Origin: Sipunculus nudus
Taxonomy: Eukaryota; Annelida; Sipuncula; Golfingiida; Sipunculidae
Assembly: GCA_026874595.1 (NCBI GenBank)
Contig: CM049310.1
Span: forward strand, 51,337,058-51,401,057
DNA length: 64,000 bases
Direction: 5' to 3'
Shown: positions 1-10,535 of the stretch, one piece after another
How the letters are laid out: every line of letters begins with the position of its first letter
How positions within the stretch are numbered: position 1 is the stretch's first letter
The notes under the pieces: generated by a model
What the model was told of the DNA's origin: nothing
What the model saw: the letters and a program-made list of their open reading frames with translations, nothing else
Databases searched by the model: none
Translations under genes and position numbers: made by a program

Positions 1-1341
1 TCAGCAAAATCTGTATATTCCATTTGGCGTTATTTTGCTGAAAGACAATACAACGAACCAAGGCTGAAGTGGTTTCTTTGCAAAATGCTTTCATTGAAAT
101 ATATCAACCTGACAATTTACAGTACCTAAACAAAAAATGTAATACTGTTGGAATATATATTTCTGTGCCTATCTTTTTCACATTGGCAGCTATACGTTCG
201 CGTACAAGACACTTCACCGATATATGCATGTGTATACAAATAACGCATGTGTCTGTTAACATGCCTTAGGTATACCCTCATCTGACTACACTGAATAAAC
301 ATCGTGTTTCACCCTGTCACCTGAGCCTTAACTGATGCAAACAATATTTCATATAATTTCACGGTAGAATGCTTCTTTATGCAATCGTTATACCTACGAT
401 ATTTCCCAAGCAATGAAGCTGTCGGACCTATGTTGTTTATCGGAAAAATAACTTCTCACTTAAAAATTCGTACATATGCCTCACGTCTCTTTCCAAAATT
501 TATTTTTTTGTGTGATTTTTGGAAAAAAAAAAATTCTATGTTGCTATTTTTGGGGAGGGTGTTCCTGGAGAATTCTAGCAGAAGTAATCTATATATCATA
601 TAAGTGAAACACATGACGAAAATTCCTGCAAAAACCTTAGGATTAAAATATGCATCGTTTTGTTCCTATCAGCTCATTACAAAAATATGCATCAGAAAAG
701 CCGTGGATTTTCCACAGGTGCAGCTAGTGTATATATCTATATATCAAATCAAAAGGGAATTCACAAAACATAAGGGCGTTAGCACTCCCGAATACTGTGC
801 TAATTTAACAGGGGGTTGTATAGGATGGGTGAACCATGCCATAGTGCACGTTGGAATCAGAACGTTCTGGCATGCCATCTGAGGCAACTATTACATCAGA
901 ATGTAGAACGTTTCGGACATGGAGTCCCTGTCCAAAACGTCCGTCCACCATTTCTTCACATAGGCATTCATACCACACTTAAAAGGAGAAAGCCTATAGA
1001 TTTATACGGGAGTTAACCGGCTTGCTATTTTCTTGGAACAGCTGCTTTCTAATTTTGGACAGATGGATTCTCATTTACAAATTTGTGAACATTTCTGATA
1101 TGCGAAGGGATGCACTCCTCTGGTTTTTCTACATCCCGCGCGAAGTTGATAAATCTATTAATATGCTGTTATTTTGATGTCTGAACAACAATGTCTAAAA
1201 CCGTATCTATAAGTCCGTCGAATAATATTTTTTTATGTGGCCTTATAAAGCCATACATAATTGTATTCATAAATGAAATTGTATGATTAAAAATACAGGG
1301 AAAAAGTAACCTAACATCAGAAAGTGAGTTCATGGACTTAC
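1..1341. other. Presumed first intron of the left-hand paralogue; no exon recognised
   Basis: This stretch lies directly downstream, on the minus strand, of a first exon with a GT donor at 1341-1340. It is therefore probably intron, by analogy with the 6.3-kb first intron of the intact gene in this window. I see no signal-peptide exon in it. Around 800-1020 both strands have modest open frames with no match I recognise. Nothing else is supported. Confidence 0.5.
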
Positions 1342-1364
1342 CTGTGCATGGTTGTTGGCTTCAT
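1342..1364 (-). CDS. First coding exon of a second paralogue (partial, runs off left edge)
   Basis: Read on the minus strand, the exon starts with ATG AAG (M-K-P-T-T-M-H) and ends in AG followed by the donor GTAAGT, giving phase 2. The first exons at 28517-28557 and 34928-34968 have the same layout: M-x-K-P, three or four residues, M-N/H, then a phase-2 donor about 90 bp below a TATA box. The ATG upstream of this one in the other copies is not conserved here (ATT/AGG), so I chose ATG AAG. The remaining exons would lie beyond position 1. Alternatively it is a dead 5' end; that cannot be decided without the next exon. Confidence 0.6.
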
Positions 1365-1428
1365 CCTAAGCAGACCAATCAGGTGTTCTCCGGATCTTCC
1401 TCTGCAGTGATCAAACGTTTTACCTTGG

Positions 1429-1436
1429 TTTATATA
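1429..1436 (-). promoter_or_regulatory. TATA box of left-hand paralogue
   Basis: TATATAAA on the minus strand, preceded by AGAG, as in the homologous promoters at 28609-28616 and 34869-34876. Upstream the similarity continues (AGTAAT.CTGGAGTTATC ... CTATAGCGG at about 1450-1490), and weaker similarity lies near 1690-1830 (CCAGGG ... ACAGGTGCTGC). Confidence 0.7.
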
Positions 1437-1440
1437 CTCT

Positions 1441-1897
1441 ACCTGAATACTATACCGCTATAGTCTGGTAGATAACTCCAGCATTACTGAGATAAAGGAT
1501 GCGTTCACTCGTTAAATGTATCATAATGTACACCCGCATGGTGCATCTCAGTTCCTATTTTATCTGTGAGATCATTGAGATAGAGAAGATGGACATTTAA
1601 ATGTTTAAAGTCTACCTTTATGCAAGATATAGCAATATCACATGCGGGATAGGGGTGTTTTACTTCTGAGTTATTGCTGAATGTTATTTGCACCTATCGT
1701 ACTTGCACAAGCGATTATATCATAAAGGCATCTGCAGCACCTGTTTCACTTTTGTGCTTCAAGGTTAAGGTATGTTTCAAAGGATGCACCCCTGGCAAAA
1801 ACACCCACAATTCATGTTCAGTCCGAATATAGTTCTATATTCATGTGAAGCCAGAGAGTCCTCATAATTTTAAGACGAATGCAGTACTCTTTCTAAT

Positions 1898-1970
<73 letters not shown>

Positions 1971-3574
1971 ATGAAATCGTCATTCATTATCATAATTTAT
2001 GGAATCAAAATCTAATATTTGGTGGGCTTAAACTGCATGACAATAGCTCGAAACGCTGTTTCTCTCTCATGTTTGTGTTTCCCTTGTATTGCAATTATTT
2101 CTATTTCCAATAAATTGAAATCAATAAGATTTCATTGTTAAACACATTCCACTGAAATGAACACTTTGCAACGTTTGAAGTGAAATATTTTTCACGAGGA
2201 CTTTTATTATTATAAAACAACTTTTTGATTAATTTGAGCTAAAACGATTTGGCCAGTGTTAAAACAGAGAAAAAGAAAGCCTCAAAGGTTTGCTGGCACG
2301 TTGCTGTTCTACAGACTTAAATTAAAATTCAGAGATAAAATGGCATGATTAATATTTATTTATTATTATTAGGAAACATCCTGATATTTTTCTAATATTT
2401 GGGGTAAAATCGTAAAATGTATTGTATACCTAACTGAATTTATGAAGAAAACTCTGACTATTGTCAGACTATTCTGACTAAGATTTTAACAGCTTTTGAA
2501 GAAATGGTAATTAAATTACGACTTTTTCTATTTGTTGGTATATTTTTTGGTATAAAGGTAGAATTACTTGGCAAAATCCTTTTATTTTAAAGTAACGCAA
2601 CAGTTTTTAATTCATATTAAACTATATAAAGTATTCATTTTAAATCTGGCACTGTTGTCTTAATAATGCATGGTATAAGTTTAAGAGTGAATTTTTCTTA
2701 TATTTTTACTGAGATAGAATTTACAATTTCAACTTTAGGAAGAAAGAAATGTGAAAGGGAAAAACAAACTTTAAATTTATGGCTGTTTTCGTGTTGTTTA
2801 ACATATAAGTCCACTATCAGTTGCTTGCTTGTATACTAGGTACGTAAGGTAAAACATCTTAAAATTTAATTTTACTGATAGAAAACATGAAAATGCATTA
2901 AGGGTTCATTTATATATATACACACACCATAAGAAGGAATACTGCATCAGGGACCAAAAAAAATGAACTAGGTGATGCGTTACTAATGCGTAACAGTTTG
3001 AAATAGTAATTGTTTGTAATTGTATGGTGCCTGCACATAATATTCAATATTAACTCGAACTGAAACCTCCCCGCATCCCGCTTATACGATATTGTTGAAT
3101 TTTAAATGGAAGCGGACTTTTTACATTTAAACGTTGTTCTTCTCTATTCCAATGATCCCAAGGATAAAATATCAATGCCAGAAGCAGTACTGACCGCTAG
3201 CACTGCCTGAGCTTTAGTATTTACGTTTGCTGCAAAAATGCCTAAAATAAAACGTTATTCCATATACCACGCCTCGAGGTGGTATAACCTTTTGTAAGAG
3301 TTACGACACAGCAACAGTAAGTTTGGCTCTGATACTGGCAGGAATTATGTTTTAACCATTGCACTGACCTGGCTAGTCTACATTGGCCGCCATCATCGGG
3401 GTATACAGTTTGATGAATTGAAAAATTGAATTCATCCTTTCTTTTAGTAATGCGTCCAGTGATGGGTGTAAAGTTGGTGGCAAATAAGTCGTTGCGGCAA
3501 CATTTCTCATGGATAAGTGAGTATCACTGATATTGTTAAGATAACTGCTTGAAAAGTGGACCAGAAACAAAATA
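1441..3574. other. Upstream intergenic DNA with paralogous segments
   Basis: No gene is supported. Proximal promoter similarity occupies about 1441-1830. A (TA)n tract lies at 1902-1968. Around 2340-2400 the words GATTAATATTTAT and TTATTATTAGG match the region upstream of the intact gene near 29310-29345, in the same relative orientation. This supports a duplication that included 5' flanking DNA. Confidence 0.5.
1902..1968. repeat. (TA)n microsatellite
   Basis: About 33 uninterrupted TA dinucleotides. Confidence 0.95.
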
Positions 3575-3830
3575 ATTTCGAAAGGTGTGTCTGTTATATC
3601 TGCAGTTGATGTTACATTCTAGTGATTTCGACAAGTCGGTCTGTCTGTATCCCCAGATGGAGCAACTTTCTAGTAATCTCAAAAAAGTCTGTGTGTGTGT
3701 ATGTATGTGACGCATCATTCTAGTAAACTCAAAAAGTCTATCTTGCGCATCTTCAGTTGAAGCGAAATTCTAGTTATTTCGAATTGTATGTCTGCTTGTA
3801 TCTGCAGTTAACGCAACATTATGGTAATTT
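3575..3830. repeat. Minisatellite, about 65-bp period, 4 diverged copies
   Basis: A phrase of the form GTCTGT.TATCTGCAGTTGA.GCAACATTCTAGT.ATTTCGA recurs about every 60-70 bp (near 3585, 3635, 3700, 3745 and partly 3800). The copies have diverged by substitutions and small indels. Confidence 0.7.
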
Positions 3831-4789
3831 TCTTTATGCTATGGACGCAGCTGATTACATTTATAGTCAAAAGAATGGCGGATGTATGCACTTTCAGAGT
3901 GCATCTCTGGTATAATCTGGTTATCATGGAAGGGAAGCTGATCTATATTTATGCTGATTACATAATAGGTCGTTTTCCGCTTCCTTTATATGGAACAAAC
4001 GGGGAGATAGCACATAAGAGTTATATATACGGCGTCACAGACCCTAAAGCAAAATCCTCAATATAACTCCAGAGATTCACTCTTTCCTTACTTCTGGCTT
4101 TTTCTCGTGCAAAGAAAACCTGAATTTCAGAAGGCTTAACAGCACTATACATTTCCTGTTATCCATCATCATTCAACAGACAGAACGACCAACTTGCAGG
4201 AATTCTTTTTAACAGTATATTTTCTTTGTTTTATTATTCAGATTGTTTAACTTAGTGTTAGCTGGGTATTTGTTGGATGCCGCTAAACCTGTTTTAAACG
4301 CGATGACAAAGAATATTATCAATACAGCTAAACTATAACCTTCCAAGATGCACATTTGGGAACCTTTCCAGTATTTTCAATATGCGTGTGGTCTAGAGTT
4401 ATCTCATAATACAGTATAACAAATGTTTAACTGATACTGATACAAAATGGTGCGACTTAATAGCCCATATCGACAACTAAGTACTTTTCTCCAGCACAAA
4501 TGATTTTCTTTTTTCCATATCTCAAATATTGTTTGATGTTACTTTTAAGTAGAAACTTTATTATTCATTTATTTATCATGAAATACACTAAAAGTATTGA
4601 GCATCATATAACGCATTCATAATTACTTGTACAGTTTTATTCTTAATGTAATGGAAGATATAAATCTAACACGGAAAAATAGATTTGTACAAAAATAGTT
4701 TAAATTATTAAATTACATTATCGTTTAATAAATTACATACATTTTGTCCCTACTTCCTTTTATTCAGTAGATCAAATTAGGCAATAAAA
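3831..4789. other. Intergenic DNA including a segment paralogous to 30.4-31.1 kb
   Basis: No gene is supported. About 4240-4400 is similar to about 30450-30620: shared words include TTTTAAACGCGA, ACCTTCCAAG, CCTTTCCAGTATTT and TGGTCT.GAG.TAT. About 4430-4515 resembles about 31010-31085 (CTGATACTGA, CAGCACAA.TGATTTTCT). Both pairs lie at comparable distances upstream of minus-strand first exons, so they are probably flanking DNA of the same gene duplication. Confidence 0.6.
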
Positions 4790-4794
4790 CATGC

Positions 4795-4898
4795 TTTGCT
4801 AGCGAAGCGGTTGATACGCCGGACTTGTGCGCCCACGACCTGGGTTCGACTCCCGGATCCCCCCAGGATTTTCCACCTCAACAATTTGCCTTCGTAAT
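4795..4898 (+). mobile_element. tRNA-derived SINE (head plus short tail)
   Basis: A pol III A box (TAGCGAAGCGG, about 4800) and a B box (GGTTCGACTCC, about 4844-4854) sit at tRNA-like spacing. They are followed by a body ending CAATTTGCCTTCGTAA. The same arrangement and tail words occur in the SINE of every 7.1-kb unit (e.g. 40196-40300). There is no CCA end or complete cloverleaf, so this is a SINE rather than a tRNA gene. The family name is not assigned. Confidence 0.75.
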
Positions 4899-4903
4899 AA
4901 AAT

Positions 4904-4922
4904 TGGGGGCTCTCGTCGGGAT
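4904..4922 (+). mobile_element. Primer-binding-site-like motif of an LTR retroelement
   Basis: TGGGGGCTCTCGTCGGGAT closely resembles the tRNA-Pro-type primer-binding site used by some LTR elements, with a 2-base insertion and a 1-base loss. It lies 132 bp upstream of a gag-like frame. No 5' LTR is visible; the SINE sits where the LTR would end. Moderate to weak call. Confidence 0.4.
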
Positions 4923-5053
4923 GCTTAATAGTTTTCAAATTTATTAGGCCTTGACCTGGACATTGTTGTATCATACCTTGTTTACAAGATTACATATTGT
5001 TTACAAGATTTATATCAGTGTTTTTTTTTTTGTTATTGTTTTGACATCTTAAC

Positions 5054-5390
5054 ATGCCAGATTTCAAACCTGAGACATTTGTTGAACATTTGTCAAAAGA
5101 CCAGTTGTTGCGTTTGGGACAACACTTAAGGTTAAGTGTGAAAAAAGCTTTGAGAAAGCCTGATATCATTGCTAAAATCATGCAAGATCAAGTTAGCAAA
5201 GGTTTAATTGAAGAGACTGAAGTTGAAACATCAAAAAATGACAGCCTTGCTATGCAATTAGAATTGAAAAGTTGGAAATGCAACATGAGCTAGCATTAAA
5301 ACAGTTAGAATAAGAAAAAGAGAGAGAACAGCAGAGCAGATTCCAGCGGACGCAGAAGCGTGTGCCAGGACCTTATCCGACGAATGCGGG
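5054..5390 (+). pseudogene. Decayed gag-like fragment of a Gypsy-type LTR retrotransposon
   Basis: The frame opens with M-P-D-F at 5054. Its first 60 or so residues resemble the SAP-like N-terminus common in invertebrate and fish Gypsy-type gag proteins (LSKDQLLRLGQHL, then RKPDIIAKIM). Near 5265 the frame shifts, and the neighbouring frame continues with a charged stretch (MQHELALKQLE, then KEREQQ) typical of the same proteins. Stops follow, and no protease, RT or integrase is found before the 3' AATAAA at about 5651. It is a non-functional internal-deletion remnant. What is seen is the frame and the shift; the family assignment is from general knowledge. Confidence 0.6.
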
Positions 5391-5712
5391 AAATATATAT
5401 TTCAAAGACTTTCTCCTGGATTTTATGCATTTATACTTCAGTTTACTTTCTGGATGTTGCAAGAGCTTTACACTGGACTGTCATTCTCCGACAGTTTACA
5501 TTTAAAGGACTTATCGTTGTGATGGTGTTGGTATTCAGGTACTGTGCACATACATTATTTTCTCTGTGATCGATTGACTTGTTGCTATACCGCTATTTAC
5601 CTTATAATTGTATTGATTTAGTGTATTGTAATGTTAAGGTTGTTTTAAGAATAAATTATAGTTATTTGTTAACAAAAAAACACTGACTTCTTTATTCATT
5701 CCCCTAGACATT
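5391..5712 (+). mobile_element. Possible 3' LTR/end of the same retroelement
   Basis: AT-rich DNA carrying AATAAA at about 5651 follows the gag remnant directly. I find no matching 5' LTR, so the boundaries are guesses. Confidence 0.3.
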
Positions 5713-5827
5713 TCACGCTGCCTAGTGTTTCAGAATCTGAATTTTCTTTTATCTCCGTTACAGAATTTTTGTTCATCACGCACACGTGATCTGTTTATAT
5801 TAGGTTCCGTAACATAAAAATATATAA

Positions 5828-5881
<54 letters not shown>

Positions 5882-6829
5882 CCTCCAAGATAAATTGTAC
5901 TTGTAAATAATACACACAAAAACAAAGGCAAAGAGGTTGTACTTGTTGGTTTAATATTTATGTTTTTTACATCACCAATTTCATTAACAGCACCCCCCCC
6001 CCCCTCACGCATCCAGTGCTGCTCGTCCTCTCGGTATTTCACTTAGTATAATACTGATTAAGTTTTCTAAAACACAAAAATGAAATTCCTACCACTGGTA
6101 TCCCAATATTTGATACTTATTTCTACATTTTATTAGGTTTGATCCTGTAGATATGACATTTAATCATCTTGTGCAATGATATTTCTAATTGGAATAAAAA
6201 CAATACTAGATTGTGTGGAATAATTGTGAGGTGTTTATACAAAGACACACACACGCACATACCAGTACTCGAACCCATGATCTATGCTCTGTTGAGTCCT
6301 GTGTGCTGTCGAGCCCATGGACCCCGGTAAATGCAAAGTTTAACATAAGTCTTTAATATATCAGTTATTTAATCCCGAGCATTATATTTAAAAGACAACA
6401 TTTTGCATGTTATAAATGTAGGTGCGCCATATCGCCATTGACATAATATGTTAAAAACGATTGAAATTTTAATTGAAGTTTGGAGAAACATAAAATTGGA
6501 TATTGAGCCCCTCTAAAGTTTGACTACATTATGCAAAGACATAAGAGAACAGTTTCTGAGGAACAGAAAATTCTCATTTTTGTGAAAATTGCCTTTATAA
6601 TGTCCTCTTAACATTGCTTATTCAAGCTTTCCTAATATGGGAGGGGGATACCATTAATCTTAATAAAAAAAACATGGTTCAAATTTGATTTAAAACAAAT
6701 GTTCATATTTTCATACACTAAAAGTAATAATCAATATATGTATAAATACTTAGTTTTCATAATACCTTTCACAAGCCTTCCTAACATTAGCGCCCCCCCC
6801 CCCCCCCCCCGGTCCCAAATGGATGCATT
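5713..6829. other. Intergenic DNA with simple repeats
   Basis: (TA)n lies at about 5832-5880, poly-C at about 5993-6004 and a poly-C run at about 6793-6810. No gene recognised. Confidence 0.7.
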
Positions 6830-6833
6830 TTAA

Positions 6834-7329
6834 AGGGACATAATCAGGAGATAAATGATGCCTATTCTTTCACATTGTCAGTTCAGTTATGCTTTATACA
6901 AATGTTTTCGAGGAAAACCATCCCAACACACGGTCTTATTTCCTCGCATACGGCTGTTACCACCATGTTATGGCTCTGCATGGTGGTAAACACAGTCTGT
7001 TTACCATAACAAGGCCTCGTTACTGGAGTTCCGATTAAGAGAGGCAACACGCGGTGTTTCAGCCAGCAAAAACATGTAATACATTTTTTGGGTCAAGTCA
7101 GACCGGGCATCTCCTGATTGATACCCGTTTTGGCTCAGCGATGCACACTGCCCCACGCGCTGTGTTTATGTTGACAGCTATCATCACGCCGGTCCACTGT
7201 TTTTGACATTTGTTTACAGGAGAAAGCAAACGGTTTCAGGGCAATATTTTGGCAGGTACAGATTTATTTTAAAGGGAAGAAGCTATTTTTCGTGTAAACT
7301 CAACATGCTTAATAGGTGATTGGGCCCCT
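6834..7329. mobile_element. MITE with TTAA target-site duplication, 496 bp
   Basis: The left end is TTAA then AGGGACATAATCA. The right end, read in reverse, is TTAA then AGGGGCCCAATCA. The termini are thus imperfect inverted repeats of about 13 bp flanked by TTAA at 6830-6833 and 7330-7333, the pattern of piggyBac-like or other TTAA-targeting MITEs. The interior has no coding potential that I can see. Confidence 0.7.
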
Positions 7330-7333
7330 TTAA

Positions 7334-7999
7334 GATCGTCAGCCTAGGTCGTCACTGATATGACGCAAGACCGTACATGTGTTCAGTTATATTTCTTTCT
7401 GAATTAATCATATATGTAATCCGGCCATACAAGGGAGAGTATTTTGCTGTTAGATAATCGCCACATTTGTCTGATTTGCCTCTGAGGTAAAAAAAAGGTA
7501 AGTTTAAGTGCCCTTTATAAAAATTATCACGAAAAAAACAGGTGGACAGGGGTGGTGGAATGGAGTATGGTTTCGAGGATACTATGTAGGACAGGTGCTA
7601 ACCATTGTCATACGTACCCCAAAAAAATATTCCTTTAAAAATTTTCCTTAATACTTGATTTTATGACATTGTTGTAATCGATATACAAGAGTAATTTTAG
7701 TTACAAATTTGGCATTTATCGAGATCGAAACAGTTGCTAATCTGTTCTGTACAAGTGTATTGGTAAAAGTGTATTTCATAGGGGTTTCAAATTATGGCTT
7801 CCCTACATGTACTCATATTTTAGTATATTGTAGTATATAGTCGTATTTAGGAGTATTATAATATATATACATATATATATATATATAACTATCACCCCCC
7901 CCCCCCCCCGCCCTGGGATATATTGTTAGAAGTCCCACTCACTGTCGTTGTCGTCGTCAAATTATTTCTACCAAAATCTGGGACGAGACTTGAGAAGTT
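7334..7999. other. Non-coding DNA
   Basis: Short (TA)n and poly-C runs lie near 7860-7910. Nothing else recognised. Confidence 0.6.
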
Positions 8000-8405
8000 T
8001 TGCATATTTTCCTTTCAAATCGACACATTACTTTTATAGTATTGCATATTTGTCCTCAAGTGATTTGAACTAAATTCTTGAAAAATGATGACATTGGCTA
8101 GGATCATCAAGTTCAAATAAAATTTCTTGTGAACGTGATAATTATGGAAGTATTGCATATTTCCCCCCTCAAATTTCCAACGCCAGTTGTTTCCATCAGG
8201 TTCTTGGATAATTCGAAAACTGATGGCCTTGACTATGATTTTCAATGTCCAATCTGCGGAATTTAGGATTGTTGTGATCCCTTTTACTTTTGAAGCACTG
8301 CATTTTTTTCTTGAAGTTTGACACACCAGCTGTTTCCAACATGTTCTCGGCTTTATTCCATAACTGGTGACCTTGAACTTGATCTTCAAGGTCGAATCTG
8401 CGTTA
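8000..8405. repeat. Diverged tandem repeat, about 130-150-bp period, 3 copies
   Basis: A phrase built from GTATTGCATATTT, TTGAA/CAAATTT, CCAGTTGTTTCCA, TTCTTGGAT and TGACCTTGA recurs near 8035, 8150 and 8290. The minus-strand open frame over it (8015-8389) is probably a by-product of the repeat, not a gene. Confidence 0.55.
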
Positions 8406-9480
8406 ACCTAGTATGATTGTGGTTCCCATAAATTCTGAAAATTTTCCGTTACATTCGGCACACATCTTGTTAGCGCACACCAGAGGACTGGAGGTATAAA
8501 CATTTCCAGCTCAAGAATAACAGTCGTTCTAAAATTGAAACAGTACTATAGGCCATTCAGATGGATTTAAACTTTAAAATTTAGTGCTGTTCTGTTTCGT
8601 TTGGCTGAGATTTTTACGTTTGCCTGCGCGCCAACTTGCAAATATTTATTTTTCAGTAGTTGTAAGAACATATGTTCCTTCTTTAAAATAATAATTAAAA
8701 AATATACATTCGTAATATACCTTTATCTGTCATATGTCTTACACGAAATTATTAATTGTAGAGCCTTTCCTTTATGTGTTCAATTCAGGGATTTAGACAT
8801 CAATCATCACAGGTGTCAGCTAGCGGAAATTAAGCCAAGGTGAACAGCCTGTTAAAGTAGGTTCCCTGAAAGAACAGACGGACAGCTACAGATGCTAGGC
8901 CTGACATACTAAAATTGTTTAGAATAACCAAGCCTATCTCAGTGATTTGGTCATACCCGATGACCCTAAAGTATATTGATTTGAAGGACACCTTAGGGTG
9001 TTAGATTAGAGAGTCGGTAAAAATTGTAATTTAGAGCATAATGAAAGGCGCAATGCTTTAAATGGACACGGTGATCTCATCACACAGGTCAGAACAGCGT
9101 TAAATACTATTGAAGCCTATATAGGACATTTTCCTGAAGAAAGGCTTCAACAGTTGAAGTAAATCGTTAAATATATTTAACAAGATGTAATTGTGACATA
9201 GTCGCCAGCCCTGTCCATGCAGTAGACAGCTGTAGAAGATACCATACCATTCTCTCTTCTGGGCATTCTCGCGGACTGGTCCGTCGAACTGCTTCACATG
9301 ATTACACTTTTGAAAGAAACATGGCCATTTTTAATACCGCAAACAATTCGGACACACAAATTAAACTCAGTTTTGTTGTCATTGGTCTATGTTACTTCTA
9401 TTCAAACTGCATTCACGAAGCTGCCACAACATTTGCTCCATTGAATCTTTACTGACAGTGATTATCTAGATCTGGGATAT
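8406..9480. other. Non-coding DNA
   Basis: Only short open frames without recognisable content on either strand. Confidence 0.6.
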
Positions 9481-9629
9481 AACCATATCCATTTTGAGTC
9501 CTACCAGGTACCATAATTTGGTAATCGCTCAAGCCGGGCTCATTAGAGGTGCGTTCCTGTGTTCTCAATGCTGTTACGGTAAAGGGCAGTTTTCGGCTAT
9601 TTCGCATTCAGGACATTTTTATTCTTTAC

Positions 9630-9800
9630 AGGGATCAAACCATTTTTACCACCTCGGACCTTAAACAGGGTAACCCCCAGCTGGCTATGTCAGAAGAATC
9701 CATAAATAAGACGGCTTTTGTTACCCACTGGATATATTATTCTGAATTGTAACTACTTCCCTTCGGTGCTCCACTGCCTCGCTATTTTCAGAAATCAAAT
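9630..9800 (+). pseudogene. Gypsy-type reverse transcriptase remnant
   Basis: A plus-strand frame contains FTTSDLKQGNPQLAMSEES followed by KTAFVTH. This is the conserved RT block of Gypsy-type elements, usually F-x-T-L-D-L-x-x-G-Y-x-Q-I-P-M-x-E-x-x-x-x-K-T-A-F-x-T, with Leu to Ser and Tyr to Asn changes. After a stop at about 9750, LPFGAPLPRYFQ at 9759-9794 corresponds to the next RT block (PFGL-x-N-A-P-x-x-F-Q) with a small deletion. No other part of the element is visible. Confidence 0.75.
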
Positions 9801-10109
9801 CCAGTGTTGCTTAGAAAAATCGGCACCATAATTATCCTTTGCCAAGACTCTTGTTTAAATTCTTGTAAATATCCTGAAATGTTTTTAACTCGGTTAAAAA
9901 CAAATTATTGGTGACTGGTATTTGGGCTAATTAACCTGATTAATCCAAAATAATCTGCTAGTTTCATTTCATTTGAAGAAGCAGATTACCCATCTTTCGA
10001 ATTTGTTTATTGTTAGATTTCGATTTTTTTTTTGTCTGGATTTTGATGTCAAAAAGCTATATTGATGAAATTTCATAGATCTGGGATCCAATTATATTCT
10101 TTCTCTCTT

Positions 10110-10149
<40 letters not shown>

Positions 10150-10390
10150 ATTGTCCGATAGATTTGTTACAGGAATATACTGGGAGAAATGTGCAAAAAG
10201 TGGTTAATGGACAGACGTGATTAATCAAGATCCCCCGTTCTGAGGATGCAAAAAATACTCCTTAATACCATCATCCGTTATTATATGAATGACAAATTAC
10301 CAGGAGAAGAAGGAATTGCATATTCCACAATACTTGGGTAATTCATACATCTATCTCACATAATATGAACGATGTTTAAAGATCAAATGC
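9801..10390. other. Non-coding DNA between RT remnant and 3' end of main gene
   Basis: A (CT)n tract occupies about 10111-10146. No gene recognised. Confidence 0.6.
10111..10146. repeat. (CT)n microsatellite
   Basis: Eighteen or so CT dinucleotides, interrupted just upstream. Confidence 0.9.
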
Positions 10391-10394
10391 GTGG

Positions 10395-10400
10395 TTTATT
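10395..10400 (-). terminator. Polyadenylation signal of the main gene
   Basis: AATAAA on the minus strand, 41 bp after the stop codon. The 3' UTR words GCAAGCCCAG and GTATCGA just upstream are shared with the last-exon copies in the 7.1-kb units, which also carry AATAAA at the same place. Confidence 0.8.
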
Positions 10401-10440
10401 TTAATCGATACATTGGCCACATCTGGGCTTGCAGACACTC

Positions 10441-10535
10441 TCAGCGAAGGTTTTCAACTTCCTGGAAGATGTCGTTGATGTTCCCTCCCTCCATCTCCTC
10501 TGACACTGGATGCTGCGTCAGGATCTCGTGCACTT
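10441..10535 (-). CDS. Main gene, coding exon 8 (last)
   Basis: The acceptor is TTTGCAG and entry is phase 1. It encodes the acidic tail V-H-E-I-L-T-Q ... D-I-F-Q-E-V-E-N-L-R then TGA. It is the best-conserved exon of the family: the copies in the tandem units match 22 of 31 codons at the protein level with no indel, and most changes are conservative (N/D, D/E). This suggests the tail was under selection. Confidence 0.9.

Noticed and set aside
604-1016. Overlapping plus-strand frames near the left edge
   Set aside because: No recognisable motif, no splice or promoter context, and the region is probably intron of the left-hand paralogue.
4795-4866. tRNA gene
   Set aside because: A and B boxes are present, but the cloverleaf is incomplete and the sequence continues into a SINE body shared with the 7.1-kb units.
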